From Akkermansiaceae bacterium (GTDB lineage Bacteria; Verrucomicrobiota; Verrucomicrobiia; Verrucomicrobiales; Akkermansiaceae): 6,033 bases of DNA. The stretch covers positions 1-6,033 of the forward strand of contig JAHDGN010000216.1 in the NCBI GenBank assembly GCA_020627645.1, given 5' to 3'. The notes below the pieces were generated by a model that ran no database searches, was not told where the DNA came from, and was given only the letters and a program-made list of their open reading frames with translations. Position numbers and translations under genes: made by a program. Each line of letters begins with the position of its first letter. Position 1 is the first letter of the stretch. This document shows positions 1-4,706 of the stretch, piece by piece.

Positions 1-706
1 TATTGAGGTAAAGAACGGGGTCGCCTTGGCTACGGAGGAGAACTCCTTGGTGGTTGGACGAGAGGAATCCGGGTCCCCAGAGTCGGGTGAAGAGGCTTTG
101 TTCTCCGAAATTGGTGCGGGCGTGCATAACGACGTAACCCGGGAGGTTTTCGTTCATGCGGCCAAGTCCGTAGCTGAGCCAAGATCCTAGTGATGGTCGT
201 CCGGGGATTTGGGATCCGGTTTGGATGTAGGTGACGGCGGGATCATGATTAATGGCTTCGGTGAAGGTGCTGTGGATGACGCAAAGGTCCTTGGCAACCT
301 TTGCGGTGTGAGGAAGGAGTTCGGAGATCCAGACGCCTTGGTCATTGTTTTCGTGTTTTGTGAATTGGTATTTGGATGGGCAGACTGGGAGAGAGGATTG
401 GCTGGCGGTCATACCGGTGATGCGTTGACCATCCCGGACTTCGTCGGGGAGATCTTGTCCGGCCATGTCTTTCATTTTGGGTTTGTAGTCCCACATGTCG
501 TGGTGACTGGGGCCGCCTGACATGAAGAGGTAGATGACTCTTTTGGCCTTAGGAGTGTGATGGAGCCCTGAGGGGCTGGTGGATGGCTGGGCCAGGAGAT
601 CATTGCCGAGAAACTGGGCCATGGTGGCGGTGCCTAGGCCGAGGGCTGATTTACCAAAGAGTTGGCGTCGGGTGAGGTGAAGTTGGGAGTTGTGTTCAGA
701 GAGCAT
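1..706 (-). CDS. DUF1501 family protein, Tat-exported, sulfatase-like fold (C-terminus beyond the window)
   Basis: The first 235 residues are present and the gene continues past the left edge; family members are usually about 450-480 residues, so roughly half is seen. Residues 12-40 form a twin-arginine signal: TRRQLFGKSALGLG followed by a mildly hydrophobic stretch and a likely cleavage after LLA-Q, so export of a folded protein by the Tat system is expected. The core starts at about residue 56 with RVIYLFMSGGPSHHD, the family hallmark related to the metal-binding start of the alkaline phosphatase/sulfatase superfamily. A second family motif, EAINHDPAVTYIQTG, is at 150-164. The ATG at 704-706 is the only sensible start because an in-frame TAA lies nine codons upstream. 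No Shine-Dalgarno sequence is visible. It follows the cytochrome/DUF1549/DUF1553 gene by 27 bases, so co-transcription is likely. The enzymatic activity and substrate of DUF1501 proteins are not established; no catalytic claim is made. Confidence 0.93.
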   Translation of the reverse strand, partial: MLSEHNSQLHLTRRQLFGKSALGLGTATMAQFLGNDLLAQPSTSPSGLHHTPKAKRVIYLFMSGGPSHHDMWDYKPKMKDMAGQDLPDEVRDGQRITGMTASQSSLPVCPSKYQFTKHENNDQGVWISELLPHTAKVAKDLCVIHSTFTEAINHDPAVTYIQTGSQIPGRPSLGSWLSYGLGRMNENLPGYVVMHARTNFGEQSLFTRLWGPGFLSSNHQGVLLRSQGDPVLYLN

Positions 707-733
707 TGATTTGGGTGTGTTGAAGTTTTTGTC

Positions 734-2983
734 TTAGTCGAGATAGAGGGCAATATCGCTGGCAAGGAGGGTGGTGACGACTTGGGACCAGGCGGCAAGT
801 TCTTGTGGTGGAAGCTTGGGATCAACGGGCGAGTCACCGGTTTTGAGAAGCTGCTGGGCGTCGTCCGGATTCGCTTGGTAGCGTTGATTAAGTTTAGTGA
901 GAAGCTGAAGGCAGGCGGTGGCTTCAGCCGCGGTTGGCGGGCGGCAGGCGATGAGGGTGAATAGTTGATTGAGTCTTTCCTGATCGGTGGAGGATGATTT
1001 GTAGATTCGTTCGGCGAGTTTTTTCGAGATTTCGACCCTTTGGGTTTCGTTGAAAAGAGCGAGAGATTGCAGAGCGGTGGAGGAGCGGGAGCGTTTCACG
1101 CAGGAGGATTCTCGGTTAGGGGCATCGAAGAGGGTCATCATGGGGTGTGGGCTGGTGCGTTTCCAATAGACGTAGAGGCTGCGGCGGTAGAGGCGCGGGC
1201 CGGTATCGCGTTTGTAGATGCGGGTGTTGCTGGCGGGGTGCATGAGAGCTTTCCAGAGTCCGGCAGGTTGATAGGGCTTGGTGCCTTCTCCGCCCATGGT
1301 GGGGTCTAGGAGTTGGCTGGACCAGAGTCCGAGGTCGCGAATGACTTCGGCATCGAGTCGGAAGGAAGGGCCGCGAGCGTAGAGCTTGTTTTCAGGATCA
1401 TCTAGGTCGGAGCGCAACTGTGACGATTGTTGGAAGGTTTGTGAGGTGACGAGGAGTTTGAGAGTTTTTTTGAGGTTCCATCCGCTTTTTTGGAATTCGA
1501 GGGCTAGCCAGTCCAAGAGTTGTGGGTGGGTGGGGTGTTGTCCTTGGAGTCCAAAGTCTTCGGGAGTTCGCACGAGGCCGTGTCCGAAGGTTCGTTGCCA
1601 GATGCGGTTGACGAGGACGCGGGAGGTGAGTGGGTGGTCTGGGGCGGTGAGCCACTGAGCGAGGCCAAGTCGGTTGCGGGGGGCGTCGGTTGGGAAGGCG
1701 CCCATGATCGCGGGGATGTCGGGTGTGAGAACAGGACCGGTTGGCGATTGGTATTCGCCGCGGGCGAGAACGCGAGTTGGACGTGGCCGGGGGCGTTCTT
1801 GGGCGATGAGGGTAGTGGTTGTAAATTGGGGTGTTGGGTCTGGGTGGGTTTCTGGTGACTTTTCGTGATTCCTCAGGAGTTCCCATTGTTGGGGTGTCGC
1901 TGGAGCCGGGGTGATGGGGTGATATTTGTAGGCGTTCCCGTCGAGTGGGTTTTCGTTAGTTGAGTTGAAGAAGGCTAGAAGGCTGAAGTATTCTTTGTGG
2001 GTGATCGGGTCGTATTTATGGGTATGGCAACGGGCGCATGACATGGTCATGCCGAGGAGGACGGTTCCTAGAGTTTCGGTTCGGTCGAAGTTATTTTTGG
2101 CCTGAAATTCTGCTGGAATGACACCGCCTTCCGCTGTGGTGGGATTCATGCGAATGAATCCAGTGGCAATTTTTTGGCTGATTGTTGGGTTGGGTAGGAG
2201 ATCGCCGGCGAGTTGCCAGGTTAGAAATTGGTCGATTGGTAGATTATCGTTGAGAGCGCGGACGACCCAGTCTCGATATGGGTAGATGCCTCGCTTACTA
2301 TCGAGGTGAAGGCCGTGGGTGTCGCCGTAGCGTATGGCGTCGAGCCAATATCGGGCTTGGTGTTCGCCGTAGGCGGGAGAATCGAGGAGTCGATCAATGA
2401 GGCGGAGGTAGGCGGTTTGAGAGGGATCTTTTAGGTATTCTTGGAGAAGGTGGGGTTCGGGGGGGAGTCCAGTAAGGACGAGGGAGGCACGACGCGCTAG
2501 GGTAGAGGGTTTGGCTTGAGGTGACAAAGTGAGCGAGGGGTCAGTCTTTTTCTGAGCCTTTGAAATGAAGTGGTCGATGACATTCTTTTCTGGGAGATCG
2601 TTAGGATGAGTCGGTGGCACGAAAGCCCAGTGAGTTGCGTAATTTCCTCCTTCTTTGATCCATTGAGTTAAGATTTCTCGTTCTTGAGGAGTGAGTTGTT
2701 TTGGGTCGTCAGCGGGAGGCATCGGGTCGTCAGCGCTGTGAATGCGGACGAGGATTTCGCTTTGGTCGAGATTTTCGGGGTTGATGGCTTTTTTGCCATT
2801 CCGGCTTTTGGTGGCTGAAGCGTAATTATCGAGACGGAGATCTTTCGATTCGTCGGTGTCAGGTCCATGGCAGGCGAAACATTTGTCGGAGAGGATTGGG
2901 AGGACCTGGCGGGCGAAGTCGAGTTTTTGTTTGGCGGAGCTTTCAAGAGTGAAAATCGTCAGGAGTGTGAAAAAGAGGCGCAT
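734..2983 (-). CDS. PSD1-type protein: planctomycete cytochrome c (PSCyt1), DUF1549 and DUF1553 domains
   Basis: The product is 749 residues from the ATG at 2981-2983. Residues 1-17 (MRLFFTLLTIFTLESSA) look like a Sec signal peptide, which is why this start is preferred. The same frame is open to an ATG at 3089-3091, preceded by a GAGGA element, which would add 36 residues in front of the signal. PSCyt1 spans about 20-115: CFACH at 35-39 is a covalent heme c site, and M88 in DDPMPP is the likely distal ligand. DUF1549 spans about 133-345 and contains a second CxxCH, CARCH at 316-320, followed by the family's HKYDP. DUF1553 spans about 402-749, with WQRTFGHGLVRTPEDFG at 462-478 and LFDAPNRESSCVKRSRSS at 618-635. 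Only about 60 Pro/Thr-rich residues separate the two DUFs, and no LamG-like insert is present, so this is a compact member. It lies between a sulfatase and a DUF1501 gene in the same direction. It is probably periplasmic and redox-active; its reaction is unknown. Confidence 0.95.
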   Translation of the reverse strand: MRLFFTLLTIFTLESSAKQKLDFARQVLPILSDKCFACHGPDTDESKDLRLDNYASATKSRNGKKAINPENLDQSEILVRIHSADDPMPPADDPKQLTPQEREILTQWIKEGGNYATHWAFVPPTHPNDLPEKNVIDHFISKAQKKTDPSLTLSPQAKPSTLARRASLVLTGLPPEPHLLQEYLKDPSQTAYLRLIDRLLDSPAYGEHQARYWLDAIRYGDTHGLHLDSKRGIYPYRDWVVRALNDNLPIDQFLTWQLAGDLLPNPTISQKIATGFIRMNPTTAEGGVIPAEFQAKNNFDRTETLGTVLLGMTMSCARCHTHKYDPITHKEYFSLLAFFNSTNENPLDGNAYKYHPITPAPATPQQWELLRNHEKSPETHPDPTPQFTTTTLIAQERPRPRPTRVLARGEYQSPTGPVLTPDIPAIMGAFPTDAPRNRLGLAQWLTAPDHPLTSRVLVNRIWQRTFGHGLVRTPEDFGLQGQHPTHPQLLDWLALEFQKSGWNLKKTLKLLVTSQTFQQSSQLRSDLDDPENKLYARGPSFRLDAEVIRDLGLWSSQLLDPTMGGEGTKPYQPAGLWKALMHPASNTRIYKRDTGPRLYRRSLYVYWKRTSPHPMMTLFDAPNRESSCVKRSRSSTALQSLALFNETQRVEISKKLAERIYKSSSTDQERLNQLFTLIACRPPTAAEATACLQLLTKLNQRYQANPDDAQQLLKTGDSPVDPKLPPQELAAWSQVVTTLLASDIALYLD

Positions 2984-3061
2984 GGGATGGTAGCTTTTGG
3001 TTCGTCTTGTTGATTGGAAATTGTGTGGCCTGTTTTGGGAGATGCCTTTTAGTGCGTGCAA

Positions 3062-3087
3062 AATATATCTGAAGTGATGGGGGTCAA
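3062..3087 (-). promoter_or_regulatory. possible sigma-70-like promoter for the cytochrome/DUF1549/DUF1553 gene
   Basis: Read on the minus strand, TTGACC (3087-3082) is followed after 16 bases by TATTTT (3065-3060); an overlapping TATATT is at 3067-3062, 14 bases from the first element. It lies in the roughly 183-base gap between the sulfatase stop and the preferred start at 2983, leaving a leader of about 70 bases. If real, it would allow expression apart from the sulfatase and would argue against translation starting at 3091. This is a match by eye to E. coli-type consensus, which may not apply well in this phylum. Confidence 0.22.
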
Positions 3088-3166
3088 CCATGGACTGAAG
3101 ATCCTCACTGGGGTTTTCTCTTTGCCGGGTAAGATGATCGATTGAAAGGAGGACAGAGGTTGTGTT

Positions 3167-4501
3167 TTAGCGTTTCAATTTGTTTTTTTGGGGCTGGTAA
3201 TCAGATCCTGAATGGGATTTTAGGACTGCGGTTTGCCAGTTGGTGAGCGCTTGAGTCATTTTATCAACGATTGGCTTGTTCTGTTTGGCGATGTTGATTT
3301 TTTCGAGAGGGTCTTTTTCGAGGTGATAGAGTTCGGTGAGAGTTTGATCTCCTTTGTAGATGAGATGGAGTTTGTAGGGCCAATCGAGTTGAGCGGCGTG
3401 GCCTCTTTGGTGAGAGTTTTGGTTGTGGGATGGGAATTGTTGGGTGTTTTTGTGAACTCGCTCAGGAAATGGGTTTGGAAGGTTGTTTTGCTGGGCGTGT
3501 TGCAGCTTTTTGATGATGCGGTCGTTCCAGGTGGATTGTCCCTTGGTAAAATGGTGCCAAAATCTGAGTGGGTGGGTTCGATGGTGAGTGGCGTCCTCGA
3601 TCATTGGTAGGATATTGATTCCGTCCAGGGTGGTTTGTGCGGTGTAATTGGGGTCGATCAGGGAGAGGATGGTCGGTAAAATATCTGAGGTCGAGGCTGG
3701 GGGAGAGATTCGTTTGTGAGAATACTTTTGAGGGTAATGAAGGATGGATGGAATGAGGAGCCCGCCTTCGTAGATGGAGCCTTTCTTTGCTCGTCCTCCA
3801 GAGTGTTCGTGTACTAGTCCACCATTGTCGGAGGTATACCAAAGGAGGGTTTCTTGGTCGATTTTGAGTTCTTTGAGGGTTTTTTGGAGGCGTCCCATTT
3901 GTTCGTCGATGAGCGTGATCTCACGATAATACGGAGCGTGGGGTTTGTCGGCGTAGAGGTTGGGGTTATCTGGTGTTTCTTCATGAGGATCATGTGGGGA
4001 AGGAAACCAGATGAGGGTGAAGGTCAGGCTTTTGTGGTGATTTTTGCGGAGGTGTTGGAGGGCCAGATCCATGGTGATGACAGTGCCTTTCCCTTTGAAT
4101 TGTTTAAAGATGCCGTTTTCTGAAAGGTAGGGGTCATTGTCGAAGAAGTTGAGGCCGGTTGTCCAGTGATCGAACCCTTGTTGCCCTGGGGAGGTTGGGC
4201 TTTCTTTTTGGACGGAGCCGACGTGCCATTTGCCGAAATGAGCGGTCACATAGCCGTGTTTTTTGAGGGCTTCGGCGAGGGTTTCTTCTTGGGGGCGGAG
4301 GTAGTGGCCATGGTTCAGGACGTTGGTGCGAAAGGCATGGCGTCCGGTGAGGAAGCTTGCTCGAGTGGGGGAACAAACGGGAGAAGAAGCGTAGAATCGG
4401 TCAAAGACGACTGATTTCTTGGCTATCGCATCGAGGTTTGGGGTTTTTACGTAGGGGTGCCCTGCGAATCCCCAGTCAAGTTGACCTTGGTCGTCGGTCA
4501 T
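3167..4501 (-). CDS. secreted type I sulfatase (arylsulfatase family, Cys-type formylglycine site); true 5' end unresolved
   Basis: This enzyme hydrolyses sulfate esters, probably on a sulfated glycan or small organic sulfate outside the cytoplasm; the substrate cannot be told from sequence. Numbered from the ATG at 4499-4501 (444 residues), D3-D4 in MTDDQG are calcium ligands. CSPTR at 43-47 is the signature whose Cys43 is converted to formylglycine, followed by LTGRH at 51-55. FGKWHVG at 89-95 supplies the active-site Lys and His. FPSPHDPHE (166-174) carries the conserved His, SDNGG (224-228) the second pair of metal ligands, and Lys240 in AKKGSIYEGG is the substrate-sulfate Lys. The C-terminal domain contains DWPYKLHLIYKGD and ELYHLEKDP, typical of the family. 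Homology clearly continues upstream of this ATG (KKPHIIFV plus a signal peptide), so 4501 is only the first in-frame ATG and not the likely start. Maturation needs a formylglycine-generating enzyme or anaerobic sulfatase maturase encoded elsewhere. It leads the minus-strand cluster. Confidence 0.93.
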   Translation of the reverse strand: MTDDQGQLDWGFAGHPYVKTPNLDAIAKKSVVFDRFYASSPVCSPTRASFLTGRHAFRTNVLNHGHYLRPQEETLAEALKKHGYVTAHFGKWHVGSVQKESPTSPGQQGFDHWTTGLNFFDNDPYLSENGIFKQFKGKGTVITMDLALQHLRKNHHKSLTFTLIWFPSPHDPHEETPDNPNLYADKPHAPYYREITLIDEQMGRLQKTLKELKIDQETLLWYTSDNGGLVHEHSGGRAKKGSIYEGGLLIPSILHYPQKYSHKRISPPASTSDILPTILSLIDPNYTAQTTLDGINILPMIEDATHHRTHPLRFWHHFTKGQSTWNDRIIKKLQHAQQNNLPNPFPERVHKNTQQFPSHNQNSHQRGHAAQLDWPYKLHLIYKGDQTLTELYHLEKDPLEKINIAKQNKPIVDKMTQALTNWQTAVLKSHSGSDYQPQKNKLKR

Positions 4502-4568
4502 GACGAAAATGATGTGCGGTTTTTTGGCTATTAATGGAAGAATGAGAAGGTTGAGGAGGATGAGGCAT
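4502..4568 (-). other. 5' coding extension of the sulfatase (signal peptide) with no usable in-frame start; probable one-base frameshift
   Basis: Reading the sulfatase frame upstream of 4501 gives CLILLNLLILPLIA then KKPHIIFV. This is a hydrophobic signal-peptide core, a cleavage-like end, and the first beta strand that precedes TDDQG in type I sulfatases. No ATG, GTG or TTG lies in this frame between 4501 and the cysJ start region. An ATG at 4566-4568 is displaced by exactly one base: removing one of the two C residues it is followed by (minus strand, 4565-4564) would give MLILLNLLILPLIAKKPHIIF. The alternative is initiation at a rare codon such as ATA at 4598-4600, which would give a lysine/arginine-containing n-region. 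A mutation, an assembly error and a non-canonical start all remain possible. Confidence 0.7.
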
Positions 4569-4598
4569 GGGGATGAATACGTTCGACAATTTTTAGAT

Positions 4599-4628
4599 AT
4601 TTTAAATGAGTGAGATCTTTGCTTTGAA
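4599..4628 (-). promoter_or_regulatory. possible promoter for the sulfatase gene cluster
   Basis: On the minus strand, TTCAAA (4628-4623) and TAAAAT (4604-4599) are 18 bases apart, within the most AT-rich patch of the divergent intergenic region (about 4583-4608). A transcript starting near 4592 would give a short leader of roughly 24 bases before the ATG at 4568. It would exclude initiation at the ATA codon at 4600, indirectly favouring the frameshift reading of the sulfatase start. The -35 match is poor and no operator was recognised. Confidence 0.22.
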
Positions 4629-4672
4629 GTGAATCGAGCTTGTCTGAATTGGGTTCTAGGGGCAAGGTTCCG

Positions 4673-4697
4673 CCCCGGCCCATGATGGGTGGAGGGG
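4673..4697 (+). promoter_or_regulatory. possible leader hairpin covering the cysJ ribosome binding site
   Basis: CCCC (4673-4676) can pair with GGGG (4694-4697), and inside it CCCA (4679-4682) pairs with TGGG (4686-4689) around a TGA loop, with a 2 by 4 internal loop between the two helices. The outer helix uses part of the purine-rich ribosome binding sequence, and a six-base T tract plus G follows. It could tune translation or act as a weak attenuator. The helices are short, so chance pairing is a serious alternative. Confidence 0.2.
4691..4697 (+). promoter_or_regulatory. ribosome binding site of cysJ
   Basis: GGAGGGG lies 9 bases ahead of the ATG at 4707 and 12 bases ahead of the tandem ATG at 4710. 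It is the clearest Shine-Dalgarno sequence in the window; neither the DUF1501 start at 706 nor the start at 2983 has one. It favours 4707 as the cysJ start. Confidence 0.6.
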
Positions 4698-4706
4698 TAT
4701 TTTTTG

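Noticed and set aside
209..520. Plus-strand open frame of 103 codons opposite the DUF1501 gene
   Set aside because: The minus strand here encodes conserved DUF1501 motifs, including EAINHDPAVTYIQTG, so this is antisense noise.
1398..1886. Open frame of 162 codons on the minus strand, overlapping the DUF1549/DUF1553 gene in another frame
   Set aside because: Its predicted protein is dominated by Pro, Arg and Thr, as expected from a C-rich strand read out of frame, and it lies wholly inside a gene with clear domain motifs.
3092..3166. Search for a terminator after the sulfatase stop
   Set aside because: Only a weak GGA/TCC pairing and an ATCGAT palindrome were found, with no stable stem followed by a T run in the direction of transcription, so no terminator is called.
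4499..4501. Taking the ATG at 4501 as the genuine sulfatase start, giving a cytoplasmic enzyme
   Set aside because: The codons just upstream encode the conserved first strand (KPHIIFV) and a signal peptide, which would not be kept as good protein sequence if translation normally began at 4501.
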